Assembly: GCA_031976175.1 (NCBI GenBank)
Contig: DALYLR010000041.1
Span: 1-25,455 of the forward strand
Direction of reading: 5' to 3'
DNA from: DMER01 sp003451645
Lineage (GTDB): Bacteria > Pseudomonadota > Alphaproteobacteria > Micropepsales > Micropepsaceae
DNA length: 25,455 nucleotides
The notes beneath the pieces are model-generated. The model did not search any database and had not been told where the DNA came from. It saw nothing but the letters and a program-made list of their open reading frames with translations. The translations under genes were made by a program, and so were the position numbers. Positions 7,568 through 16,079 of this stretch are shown piece after piece. The first letter of the stretch is position 1. Each line of letters opens with the position of its first letter.

Positions 7568-8044
7568 ATGCCCACCATCTCAATGACGGTGAACGGCACG
7601 GCCACATCTGCAGATGTGGAAGCGCGCACATTATTGGTGCAGTTTTTGCGCGAATCCTTGCGCCTGACCGGCACGCATGTGGGCTGCGACACGAGCCAGT
7701 GTGGGGCCTGCGTCGTGCATGTCGATGGCAAGGCCGTCAAGGCATGCACGATACTAACCGTCCAAGCCGACGGCACGCATGTCACCACCATAGAGGGTTT
7801 GGCAAAGAATGGCGCGCTGCATCCCGTGCAAGCGGCCTTCAAGGAGCATCACGCACTGCAATGCGGGTTCTGCACGCCCGGCATGATCATGACCGCCGTC
7901 GATATGATCAACCGCGTCCCCAATCTCGACGAGACGCGCATTCGCCATGAGTTGGAGGGCAATTTGTGCCGCTGCACGGGTTATCAAAACATTGTGAAGG
8001 CGATCGCCGCTGCAGCTACTGAGATCAAGGGTCCGGCAGCATGA
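7568..8044 (+). CDS. coxS: CoxS, small [2Fe-2S] subunit of form II Mo hydroxylase
   Basis: The product is 158 residues and carries the two [2Fe-2S] sites of the xanthine oxidase family. The plant-ferredoxin-type site uses C40, C45, C48 and C60 (around CDTSQCGAC). The second, helical site uses C99, C102, C134 and C136 (QCGFCTPGM and CRCTGY); Q98 is the conserved residue before the first of these. It passes electrons from the molybdenum site in CoxL to FAD in CoxM. The ATG at 7568 has AGGAGA about nine bases upstream, whereas a longer in-frame start at 7529 does not. The stop overlaps the coxL start as ATGA, indicating translational coupling. Confidence 0.96.
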   Translation: MPTISMTVNGTATSADVEARTLLVQFLRESLRLTGTHVGCDTSQCGACVVHVDGKAVKACTILTVQADGTHVTTIEGLAKNGALHPVQAAFKEHHALQCGFCTPGMIMTAVDMINRVPNLDETRIRHELEGNLCRCTGYQNIVKAIAAAATEIKGPAA

Positions 8045-10398
8045 GTGCGCTGATCGGCGCCAGCATTGCGCGCAAGGAAGACTTGCGGTTTATCACCGGG
8101 CATGGGCGGTACACGGACGATCTACAACGGCCGGGCCAAGTCCACGGTTTCTTCCTGCGCTCGCCCGTAGCCCATGCCCGCATAAAGCGGCTCGACACGG
8201 AACAGGCGCGCACGATGCCGGGCGTGCTCGGCATTTTTACTGGCAGCGACATTGCCGCCGATAAGGTCGGCGGACCCATCTGCGGCTGGATGATCCATTC
8301 CAAGGATGGTAGCCCGATGAAGGCCGCCCCCCATCCCACCTTGGCCACAAGCCATGTGCGGTATGTGGGGGATCACATCGCTCTGGTCGTGGCCGCAACC
8401 CTCAGCGAGGCGCGCGCCGCCGCAGAAGCGATCGAACTTGACCTGGAAGCGCTGCCGGCAGTGACAGATGCCGCCGCCGCGCAAGGGCCCGGCGCACCCC
8501 AGCTTCATCCTGAGGCCCCGCGTAACACGGTTTATGAGTGGCACATCGGCGACAAGGCGCAAACAGACGCCGCCTTCGCCAAGGCAACTCACGTTGTGGA
8601 CCTAAAGCTGACAAACAATCGCCTGATACCAAACGCTATGGAGCCACGCGCAGCGCTGGGTGAGTATGATCCGGGCGCGGATCATTATACGCTCACCTAT
8701 ACCAGCCAGAACCCGCATGTGGCGCGCCTGATCCTCTCGGCCTTTGTGGGCCTTGCGCCGGAACACAAACTGCGCGTGATCGCGCCCGATGTGGGCGGCG
8801 GTTTCGGCTCAAAGATTTTCGTCTACCCCGAGGAGATCGCCATTGCCTGGGCAGCGCGAAAGGTGGGCCGCCCGGTCAAATGGACGGCAGGGCGCGATGA
8901 GGCTTTCCTGGGCGATGCCCATGGCCGTGACCACCACACGAAGGCCCAGATGGCCTTGGATGCGCAAGGCACGGTGTTAGGCCTGCGGGTCAAGACCATC
9001 GCAAATTTGGGCGCCTATCTGTCGACCTTTGCGTCCTCGGTGCCGACCTATCTCTATGGCACTTTGCTCAGCGGCCAGTATGCGATCCCCGCCATCTATG
9101 CGGAGGTTGACGCGGTCTATACCAATACGGCCCCTGTCGATGCCTATCGCGGCGCCGGGCGTCCAGAGGCAACCTATGTCGTCGAAAGGCTCATGGAGGA
9201 AGCGGCGCGCCAGCTAAAGATTGACCCCGTGGAGTTGAGGCGGCGCAACTTCGTACGCACCTTCCCGCACCAAACGCCAGTGATTATGGCCTATGATGTC
9301 GGCGACTATGACGCCAGCCTGATCGAGGCCCTCAAGCGTATCGACTATGATGGGTTTCCCGCCCGCAAAGCCGCCGCGAAAGCTGCAGGCAAATTGCGCG
9401 GGATCGGGTTCTCGACCTACATTGAGGCATGCGGCCTCGCCCCGTCAGCGGCCGTCGGATCGCTCGGCGCGGGCGTGGGCTTGTGGGAGTCCGCCGAGGT
9501 GCGGGTCAATCCAACCGGCTCGGTCGAGGTATTGACCGGTGCACACAGCCACGGCCAAGGCCACGAGACAACCTTTGCGCAAGTTGTGGCCGACCGGCTC
9601 GGCCTAACGCTCGACAAGGTCGAGATTGTGCACGGCGATACCGACAAGGTCCAATTTGGCATGGGCACCTATGGCTCGCGCTCCGCCGCCGTGGGACTTT
9701 CGGCCATCGTCCGCGCGCTGGACAAGATCGAGGAGAAGGCCAAAAAAATTGCAGCCCATGTCTTGGAAGCCTCTCCCGCTGACATCGTGTTTGAAAAGGG
9801 GGAATTCAGGGTCGCAGGCACGGACCGCAAGCTGAGCTTTGCGGAGACAGCGCTCAACGCTTATGTGGCCCACAAATTCCCAACTCGCGAGATCGAACCG
9901 GGCTTGAAGGAAACGGCGTTCTACGATCCGGTCAATTTCACCTTCCCCGCAGGCTGTCACATTTGTGAGGTTGAGATCGATCCAGACACGGGCGTCACGC
10001 GCATTGGGGCGTTCGTGGCCGTCGATGACTTTGGCAAAGTGATCAACCCGATGATTGTCGAGGGCCAGGTCCATGGCGGTATCGCGCAAGGGATTGGTCA
10101 GGCGCTGTTGGAACAGGCGGTCTATGACCCCAAGAGCGGGCAACTGCTGACGGGGTCCTATATGGACTACACCATGCCGCGTGCGGATGATCTGCCCACA
10201 TACAATGTCGGGCTGACCGAGACGCCCTGCCCCAACAATCCCCTCGGGGTCAAGGGCTGCGGGGAGGCTGGCGCGATTGCGGCCCCCGCCGCCGTCATGA
10301 ATGCGGTCACTGACGCGCTTGGGGTCAAAGAATTCGATATGCCCGCAACGCCTTTGCGTGTTTGGACGGCCCTGCACAGAAGACACGCCCAAACCTAG
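8041..10398 (+). CDS. coxL: CoxL, molybdenum-binding large subunit, form II (AYRGAGR)
   Basis: The 785-residue product is a full-length xanthine oxidase-family catalytic subunit. It starts with SIARKEDLRFITGHGRYTDD, has the GGGFGSK molybdopterin block, and the active-site loop AYRGAGR at residues 368-374. Form I aerobic CO dehydrogenases have AYXCSFR here, with the Cys that binds copper; this protein lacks that Cys. The catalytic Glu is E742 in GCGEAG. It should bind a cytidylated molybdopterin cofactor and hydroxylate or oxidise a small substrate, passing electrons through CoxS and CoxM. Gene order S-L-M also fits form II. The substrate of form II enzymes is unsettled, so naming it CO dehydrogenase would be unsafe. 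Confidence 0.95.
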   Translation: MSALIGASIARKEDLRFITGHGRYTDDLQRPGQVHGFFLRSPVAHARIKRLDTEQARTMPGVLGIFTGSDIAADKVGGPICGWMIHSKDGSPMKAAPHPTLATSHVRYVGDHIALVVAATLSEARAAAEAIELDLEALPAVTDAAAAQGPGAPQLHPEAPRNTVYEWHIGDKAQTDAAFAKATHVVDLKLTNNRLIPNAMEPRAALGEYDPGADHYTLTYTSQNPHVARLILSAFVGLAPEHKLRVIAPDVGGGFGSKIFVYPEEIAIAWAARKVGRPVKWTAGRDEAFLGDAHGRDHHTKAQMALDAQGTVLGLRVKTIANLGAYLSTFASSVPTYLYGTLLSGQYAIPAIYAEVDAVYTNTAPVDAYRGAGRPEATYVVERLMEEAARQLKIDPVELRRRNFVRTFPHQTPVIMAYDVGDYDASLIEALKRIDYDGFPARKAAAKAAGKLRGIGFSTYIEACGLAPSAAVGSLGAGVGLWESAEVRVNPTGSVEVLTGAHSHGQGHETTFAQVVADRLGLTLDKVEIVHGDTDKVQFGMGTYGSRSAAVGLSAIVRALDKIEEKAKKIAAHVLEASPADIVFEKGEFRVAGTDRKLSFAETALNAYVAHKFPTREIEPGLKETAFYDPVNFTFPAGCHICEVEIDPDTGVTRIGAFVAVDDFGKVINPMIVEGQVHGGIAQGIGQALLEQAVYDPKSGQLLTGSYMDYTMPRADDLPTYNVGLTETPCPNNPLGVKGCGEAGAIAAPAAVMNAVTDALGVKEFDMPATPLRVWTALHRRHAQT

Positions 10399-10416
10399 AG
10401 AGGATCGAGGACACCT

Positions 10417-11211
10417 ATGTATGCCTTTTCGTATCATCGCGCGACCACCGTCGCCGACGCCAAGAAAGCCTTCTCAAGCGCCAATGACGCGAAGTTCCTC
10501 GCGGGCGGGCAGACCTTGTTGCCAACCATGAAGGCACGGCTGGCCAGCCCTTCGGATTTGATCGACTTGATGCATGTCCAGGGCTTTGCTGGCATTTCTG
10601 TTGACACCCTCGCCGTCACCATTGGCGCTGGCACGACGCATGCGACGGTCCATCAGTCCAAGGACGTCTCCGCTGCCATTCCGGCCCTGAGCGCGCTCGC
10701 AGGCGGCATTGGCGATCCGGCGGTCCGCCATCGCGGCACGATTGGCGGCAGCCTCGCCAATAATGATCCGGCTGCAGACTATCCAGCTGCAGCCTTGGGG
10801 CTGGGTGCCACTATCAAGACCGACAATCGCGAGATTCGGGCCGATGATTTCTTCACGGGAATGTTCTCAACCGCCCTTGAGGAAGGTGAGATCATCACCG
10901 CCGTCATGTTTCCGCGCCCTAAGCGCGCGGCCTATATGAAGTTTCCCAATCCGGCCTCCCGCTACGCGCTCACTGGCGTGTTCGTGGCTGAGACGGCGCA
11001 CGGCCCGCGGGTGGCCGTAACAGGTGCAGGTTCTTGCGTGTTCCGGGTGACTGCTATGGAGCAAGCTCTGGCCAAGTCCTTCAAGGCCGATGCCATTGCG
11101 GCCATCAAGGTCCCTGCTGCAGGCCTGAATACCGATCTGCATGCGACCGCCGAGTACCGCGCGCATCTGATTACAGTTATGGCCAAGCGCGCCGTTGCCC
11201 TAATCGATTGA
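10417..11211 (+). CDS. coxM: CoxM, FAD-binding medium subunit
   Basis: The 264-residue product belongs to the FAD-binding subunit family of molybdenum hydroxylases. Both flavin-binding motifs are present: AGGQTLLP at residues 29-36 and TIGGSLANNDPAAD at 108-121. The C-terminal half (from about 160) is the CO dehydrogenase flavoprotein C-terminal region. It would take electrons from CoxS and pass them to a membrane acceptor, perhaps through CoxG. The ATG has GAGG seven bases upstream and lies 18 bases after coxL. Its last 12 bases overlap the 3' end of the convergent DMT transporter gene. Confidence 0.94.
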   Translation: MYAFSYHRATTVADAKKAFSSANDAKFLAGGQTLLPTMKARLASPSDLIDLMHVQGFAGISVDTLAVTIGAGTTHATVHQSKDVSAAIPALSALAGGIGDPAVRHRGTIGGSLANNDPAADYPAAALGLGATIKTDNREIRADDFFTGMFSTALEEGEIITAVMFPRPKRAAYMKFPNPASRYALTGVFVAETAHGPRVAVTGAGSCVFRVTAMEQALAKSFKADAIAAIKVPAAGLNTDLHATAEYRAHLITVMAKRAVALID

Positions 11212-12090
11212 GGTGGGCGGCGGCGGGGCGGCCTTCTCGATGCCGCGCTCGATGAGCGTGAGAATGAGGGCTGCCGCGAAAATGATGAGACCACCTGCCA
11301 GGGTCAGAAGATCCGGCTGTTCAGCAAAAAACACCCACCCGAACAAGGACGCCCAAAGGATTTTGGTGAAATCAAGCGGCATGACCGCCGTCAAATCCGC
11401 AAGCCTGAGCGCCTCGCCATAGAGCCACAGCGCGGCCGTGCCCATCCCGGCGGCAAGCAGCATGATCCCTAAGTCGGCCCAACTGGGCGTCTGCCAAACT
11501 GTGAGCGCCACAAGTCCGTTTATGGGCGTGAGGAACAAGGCGACATAAAAAACCTGCGCGGTGCTGGACTCGGTGCGGCCCAAATGGCGCACGATCAGAA
11601 TTGTTCCTGCCCAAAACACCGCACTGCCAATGATCATCAAGGGACCGGGGCCAACCGCGATCATGCCCGGCCGCACCGCGACGAGCAGCCCCACGACCCC
11701 AGCCAGGAGGGCCAAGACACGTCTCAAGGGCAGCGCCTCGCCCATGAGAAGGGCCGCCAGGGCCACAGCCATGAGCGGCGAGGCAAATTCTATAGCTACA
11801 ACTTGCGCCAAGGGCGTTGTCGCCAGCCCCGTGAAGAAGAGCAGCATAGATCCGGACTGCACGCCGGCACGCAAGGCATGCAGCCGAACCTTTGCGCTCC
11901 GAACGGTGCCCAAGCCCTGCCACCACACCATGACGGCGATGAAGGGCCAGGAAAACGCCACCCGGAAGAAGGCGATCTGCACGCCAGGCAATGTGTCGGA
12001 CACAGATTTGGCCATGGCATCAAGGCCCGCGAATGCAAAGCATGACGCCAGCATGGCGAGCATACCCAAAGTCTGCGCACGACCCGTCAC
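11200..12090 (-). CDS. EamA/DMT-family transporter (second of a tandem pair)
   Basis: The product is a 296-residue membrane protein with about ten hydrophobic helices arranged as two EamA repeats. The first repeat ends near MGEALPLRRVLALLAGVVGLLV; the second has VMPLDFTKILWASLFGWVFFAEQPD. DMT carriers of this type move small metabolites across the inner membrane in either direction; the substrate cannot be inferred. The start is GTG and overlaps the upstream transporter stop by four bases (GTGA), so translation is probably coupled. The two pair members are related but clearly diverged, as expected for an old tandem duplication. It is convergent with coxM, with a 12-base 3' overlap. Confidence 0.87.
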   Translation of the reverse strand: MTGRAQTLGMLAMLASCFAFAGLDAMAKSVSDTLPGVQIAFFRVAFSWPFIAVMVWWQGLGTVRSAKVRLHALRAGVQSGSMLLFFTGLATTPLAQVVAIEFASPLMAVALAALLMGEALPLRRVLALLAGVVGLLVAVRPGMIAVGPGPLMIIGSAVFWAGTILIVRHLGRTESSTAQVFYVALFLTPINGLVALTVWQTPSWADLGIMLLAAGMGTAALWLYGEALRLADLTAVMPLDFTKILWASLFGWVFFAEQPDLLTLAGGLIIFAAALILTLIERGIEKAAPPPPTSID

Positions 12091-13016
12091 TGCGTGGCCC
12101 TGGCCAATTGGGCTTCACGGATTGTGATGTAAGCGGCCGCGGCAAAAATAATGAACCCGCCAACCAACGTCCAGATATCAGGCCGCTCAGCAAAGAGGAT
12201 AAAGCCCAAAGAGGCGGTCCAGACGATCTTGGTGGACTCCAATGGCAGAACGGCAGACATCTCTGCGCGCCTGAATGCCTCGCCGTAACAGATCGTGCCG
12301 AAGGAGGCGACGCCGGCAATCCCTGCCAGGATCACTAGCTGCCACCCTGACGGCCACACCCAAACCAGGCCCGCAGGCAAGGCCGTCAAGGGGGTGAGGA
12401 ACAACGCCATATAGAGCGCTTGCGTGAAACTCCCCTCAGTTCGGGACAAAGAGCGGATCATCAACTGACACCCCGCCCACAGGATGACCGATACGATCAC
12501 AAACATGGGACCTGCCGTCAGATCCACAAGACCTGGACGCAACACAATGAGCACGCCCAAAAGGCCGATGCCCATGGCCAGCAAGCGCCGCCAGCGCAGG
12601 CGCTCGCCTAGAAACACAATCGCCAAAGCCGTCGCGATAATGGGCGCGGCAAATTCAAAGGCCGTGGTCTTGGCCAGCGGTGTCAGACTTAACCCTATGA
12701 AGAACAGCATCATCGACACGGCCTGCAGGCCGCCGCGCGCCGCATGCATCCCAAGCCGGCGCGTCTTGAAGGGCGCAGTGCCAGTCCAAAACAAAAAGGG
12801 CAAAAGAAACGCGAGGCCAAAGGCCGCCCTGAAGAATGTCACCTCCACGGCCGGCAAGGCGCCATCCTTGCTCAGCAGGCGGATGCCTGCATTCATCACG
12901 GCAAAGCAGGCGGTGGCAATCAGCATAAGGACCATTCCTTGCACCGGCCTTGGGATTTGCGCCAGGCGCGCCAAAAGGCGTGCGCGTGCCCCTTCCCTTG
13001 GCTGACCCTCTCCCAT
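12087..13016 (-). CDS. EamA/DMT-family transporter (first of a tandem pair)
   Basis: The product is about 309 residues with roughly ten membrane helices in two EamA repeats: LGERLRWRRLLAMGIGLLGV ends the first, and VLPLESTKIVWTASLGFILF lies in the second. It resembles the downstream transporter throughout, and the pair shares the motif (L/D)(E/F)(S/T)TKI(V/L)W. The start is uncertain. ATG at 13016 gives a usual-length protein but only a weak AAAAGA. ATG at 12926 has AAGGA nine bases upstream but would begin inside the first helix. A much longer frame reaching 13607 is an antisense artefact over coxD. The coxD start lies only 12 bases beyond 13016 on the other strand. Confidence 0.85.
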   Translation of the reverse strand: MGEGQPREGARARLLARLAQIPRPVQGMVLMLIATACFAVMNAGIRLLSKDGALPAVEVTFFRAAFGLAFLLPFLFWTGTAPFKTRRLGMHAARGGLQAVSMMLFFIGLSLTPLAKTTAFEFAAPIIATALAIVFLGERLRWRRLLAMGIGLLGVLIVLRPGLVDLTAGPMFVIVSVILWAGCQLMIRSLSRTEGSFTQALYMALFLTPLTALPAGLVWVWPSGWQLVILAGIAGVASFGTICYGEAFRRAEMSAVLPLESTKIVWTASLGFILFAERPDIWTLVGGFIIFAAAAYITIREAQLARATQ

Positions 13017-13028
13017 ATCTTTTGGCCG

Positions 13029-13934
13029 ATGGTCCATCCCCTGCCCACAAATGTCGATGACGCCGCCGCGTTGCTTGCCCGCGGCGATTATGTCGCCCCG
13101 CGCGACTTGGCCGTGCTGATTTTTCTGTGCTTGACTCTCAACCGGCCCCTCTTTGTGGAGGGGGAGCCTGGAACCGGCAAGACCGAAATCGCCAAAGTCC
13201 TCAGTGCGACACTTAACCGCCGATTGATCCGACTGCAATGCTATGAGGGACTCGATACCCAGGCGGCGATCTATGAATGGAACCACGCGCGCCAGATGCT
13301 GGCCATCCGCATGGCCGAGCACCGCGAGCAAGCAGCCCTCAACATCTATGGCCGCGAGTTCCTCTTGGAGCGGCCACTGCTGCAAGCCCTGGCGCCGGAT
13401 GATCGCGGTCCGCCAGTGTTGCTGATTGACGAGTTGGACCGTGCGGATGAACCTTTCGAGGCCATGCTGCTCGAGGTTCTTAGCGATTTCCAGGTCTCGA
13501 TCCCAGAATTTGGCGTCATCACGGCCGAGCAACCCCCTATCGTCATCATCACATCGAACCGCACACGCGAGGTCCATGATGCGGTCAAGCGCCGTTGTCT
13601 TTACCATTGGGTCGATTATCCGGATGCGGAGCGTGAACGGGCGATCCTGTCCCGCAAGGTTCCGGGCCTGAGCGAGCGCCTGTCCGCGCAGATCACCGCC
13701 TTTGTGCAGAGTGTCCGCCGGTTGGACCTTTATAAGGCACCTGGTGTGGCGGAGACCTTGGACTGGGCCAGGGCGTTGACAGCCCTCAACGCCACTATGA
13801 TTACACCGGCGGTCACCGCAGACACATTAGGAGCGCTGCTCAAATATCAGGAGGATGTTGAGAAGGTCCGCAATGGCGGGCTCGAGACACTTGTCTCTGC
13901 CGCCAACAGCGCCACAGTTGAAGGACACAGATGA
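13029..13934 (+). CDS. coxD: CoxD, MoxR-type AAA+ ATPase
   Basis: The 301-residue product is an AAA+ ATPase of the MoxR group. Walker A is GEPGTGKT at residues 45-52 and Walker B is VLLIDELD at 130-137. Sensor 1 lies in IVIITSNRTREV, and an arginine pair follows in DAVKRRCLYHW. The opening PLPTNVDDAAALLARGDYV is typical of CoxD. In the form I system CoxD is a chaperone-like ATPase needed to mature the CoxL metal site with CoxE. It overlaps coxE by ATGA. The start has no clear ribosome-binding site, and the divergent transporter begins 12 bases away, so its promoter must lie inside that gene or transcription must arrive another way. Confidence 0.9.
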   Translation: MVHPLPTNVDDAAALLARGDYVAPRDLAVLIFLCLTLNRPLFVEGEPGTGKTEIAKVLSATLNRRLIRLQCYEGLDTQAAIYEWNHARQMLAIRMAEHREQAALNIYGREFLLERPLLQALAPDDRGPPVLLIDELDRADEPFEAMLLEVLSDFQVSIPEFGVITAEQPPIVIITSNRTREVHDAVKRRCLYHWVDYPDAERERAILSRKVPGLSERLSAQITAFVQSVRRLDLYKAPGVAETLDWARALTALNATMITPAVTADTLGALLKYQEDVEKVRNGGLETLVSAANSATVEGHR

Positions 13935-15103
13935 CCAGCGCAATCCCCGCCAATGTGCTCAGTTTTGCGAGGGTTTTGCGCCAATGCGGACTGAGCATTG
14001 GCACCGGCCAAGCGCTTGCAGCAGCGGCGGCTCTTGAACGGCTTGGTCCACAGTCACGAACCGATTGGAAGGTGGCCCTTCGGGGGAACCTCATCACGTT
14101 TCACCGCGATTTCGCGTTGTTCGATTTGGCCTTTGAGCAGTTCTGGGCAGCGGGTGACCCGCTGGCACAGCAATTGGCGATGCTCCTGCCACAAACAATC
14201 CTGGCGCCAAAGCCACAAAGCCAAATAGGCGCCCGCCGACTGAGCGATGCACTCCACCAGACCAAAGCCTCTGAACAGGCGCAATGGGACCTCGACGCGC
14301 AGGCGCGCGGCACGGCCACTGACATTGAGCGGCTGAATGCCAAGGACTTCGCGCAAATGACCGCCGATGAGGCTGCAGCCGCCGAACGGGCCCTGACGCA
14401 GATGGGTTGGGCGTTACCCACCAAGAGGTCCCGCCGCCGCAAACCATCCCACCACGGACGGATTGATCCTCGCGCGACATTACGCGCCGCCTTGCGTACG
14501 CAGGGTGACGCAATCGCACTGCGCCGTCATGCGCCTCAGCGGACCGAGCGGCCGCTAGTAGCGCTCCTCGACATTTCCGGCTCCATGAGCGCGTATAGCC
14601 GCATTGTCCTGCATTTCCTGCACGCCCTTATGCGCCGCCAAGAAGGCGCAGGCCACCGCCTCCATGTCTTTCTGTTCGGCACCCGGCTGACCAACATCAC
14701 GCGCGCCCTGCGCCACCGCGACGTGGATGACGCTATGGCGGGCGCCGCCGCACTCACGCCCGATTGGGACGGTGGCACCCGCATCGCCCCCGCCTTGGAG
14801 CAATTTCATCGACTCTGGACCCGCCGCACCCTCGGCCAGGGCGCGCATATTCTTCTGATCACGGATGGATTGGAGCGCGATGACGCGCATGCGTTGAGCG
14901 CGGCCGCGGCGCGGCTACGCGCTTTTGCACACGGGATCACCTGGGCCAATCCGCTGTTGGGCTACAAGGATTTCGCACCGCGTGCGGCCGGTATCCGCGC
15001 ACTTCTGCCGCATGTGGACCGCCATGTCCCGGTCCACAACCTCAATAGCGTCGCGGACCTTGCACAAGCGTTGGGGAGCCACCATGACCGCCGCAAACTC
15101 TGA
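13931..15103 (+). CDS. coxE: CoxE, VWA-domain maturation protein
   Basis: The 390-residue product has an all-helical N-terminal region and a von Willebrand factor A-type domain from about residue 205. The metal-ion site motif DxSxS is intact: D214, S216 and S218 in LLDISGSMS. Later VWA features are PDWDGGTRI and HILLITDGLERDD. CoxE-type proteins work with the MoxR ATPase CoxD, an AAA+/VWA pair that remodels its target protein, here most likely CoxL. It starts within the coxD stop (ATGA), and its last 20 bases overlap the XdhC-family gene, so the maturation genes form one tightly coupled unit. Confidence 0.9.
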   Translation: MTSAIPANVLSFARVLRQCGLSIGTGQALAAAAALERLGPQSRTDWKVALRGNLITFHRDFALFDLAFEQFWAAGDPLAQQLAMLLPQTILAPKPQSQIGARRLSDALHQTKASEQAQWDLDAQARGTATDIERLNAKDFAQMTADEAAAAERALTQMGWALPTKRSRRRKPSHHGRIDPRATLRAALRTQGDAIALRRHAPQRTERPLVALLDISGSMSAYSRIVLHFLHALMRRQEGAGHRLHVFLFGTRLTNITRALRHRDVDDAMAGAAALTPDWDGGTRIAPALEQFHRLWTRRTLGQGAHILLITDGLERDDAHALSAAAARLRAFAHGITWANPLLGYKDFAPRAAGIRALLPHVDRHVPVHNLNSVADLAQALGSHHDRRKL

Positions 15104-16079
15104 CCTTGATATCTTGCGCACCGCTTACGCTTGGCTGAACGATGGCCATGCCGTGTCCATTGCGACTGTTGTCCAGACCTGGGGCTCGGCCCCACGGCCT
15201 GCGGGCAGCCTCCTCGCCATTAAAGGCGATGGCACCTTTCTGGGCTCTGTATCGGGCGGCTGTATCGAGGGTGCGGTGATTGCCGAAGCGCGCGAGGTGA
15301 TGGCGGCGAAACGGCACAAAGTCCTGACCTTTGGCGTCAGTGATGACACGGCTTGGTCTGTGGGCCTTGCCTGTGGTGGTACAATTGAAGTCTTGGTGGA
15401 ACCGCTGGAGAACAGCGGCCTGAGCGCCGTTTTAGCCGCCGCAGAGCGAGGCGATCAGGCTGTGCGCGCGATCAATCTGACGACCGGCGCCATTCTGGGC
15501 GCGCAGGACCTGGGCCGGGCCGAGGGCCTTGGGCAGGCTGCCGCAACGGCCGTTCGAAGCGCACGCAGCATGATGGCCGATACCGCAGGAGACCGTTGGT
15601 TCCTGCATATCCAGAGCCTGCCTATATCCTTAGTCATTGCCGGCGCCGTCCATATCGCCCAAGACCTGTTCCGCATCGCGGACATCATGGGCTGGCGCGT
15701 CACCATTGTTGATCCCCGTACAGCTTTTGCAAGCGCAGACCGTTTTCCGCGAGGGCACATACTGACTTCATGGCCCGATGAGGCGCTGTCCGCGATGCAG
15801 ATTGGTCCGCGTACGGCCATTGTGACGCTAACTCATGATCCCAAACTGGACGATCCAGCACTCGAGACAGCGCTGCGGTCATCGGCCTTCTATATTGGCG
15901 CATTGGGCAGCAAGAAAACCCATGCGGGCCGTCTCGATCGCCTCGCCGCAAAGGGTTTCACCGCACAGGACATGGCGCGCATTCACGGCCCCATCGGTCT
16001 CGACATCGGCGCGCGCGCGCCGTCAGAGATTGCCCTCGCCATTGCGGCGCAAATAGTCGCCACGGCGCAGCGGCCATGA
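15084..16079 (+). CDS. XdhC/CoxI-family molybdenum cofactor maturation protein
   Basis: The 331-residue product has both regions of the XdhC/CoxI family. The N-terminal part has TWGSAPRPAGS, SGGCIEGAV with C60, and GLACGGTIEVLVEP with C97. The C-terminal part is a Rossmann-like region ending in YIGALGSKKTHAGRLDRL. Family knowledge: XdhC proteins bind, protect and insert the sulfurated molybdenum cofactor into xanthine oxidase-family enzymes. The local target is almost certainly CoxL. The ATG at 15084 has GGGGAG six bases upstream and lies inside the end of coxE; earlier in-frame starts only read through coxE in another frame. It overlaps the next gene by ATGA. CoxF and CoxI are both of this family, so a single name is avoided. 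Confidence 0.9.
   Translation: MTAANSDLDILRTAYAWLNDGHAVSIATVVQTWGSAPRPAGSLLAIKGDGTFLGSVSGGCIEGAVIAEAREVMAAKRHKVLTFGVSDDTAWSVGLACGGTIEVLVEPLENSGLSAVLAAAERGDQAVRAINLTTGAILGAQDLGRAEGLGQAAATAVRSARSMMADTAGDRWFLHIQSLPISLVIAGAVHIAQDLFRIADIMGWRVTIVDPRTAFASADRFPRGHILTSWPDEALSAMQIGPRTAIVTLTHDPKLDDPALETALRSSAFYIGALGSKKTHAGRLDRLAAKGFTAQDMARIHGPIGLDIGARAPSEIALAIAAQIVATAQRP

Noticed and set aside
8041..10398. Calling the enzyme an aerobic CO dehydrogenase
   Set aside because: The active-site loop is AYRGAGR, not AYXCSFR, so the Cys that binds copper is missing and gene order is S-L-M. Only the form II family can be supported.
9604..10437. A 277-codon open frame on the minus strand inside coxL
   Set aside because: It is antisense to a conserved part of CoxL with no domain or upstream ribosome-binding site; a shadow of codon bias.
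13017..13607. N-terminal extension of the first DMT transporter (506 residues in total)
   Set aside because: The extension is the antisense of the CoxD Walker region and is far longer than any DMT carrier.
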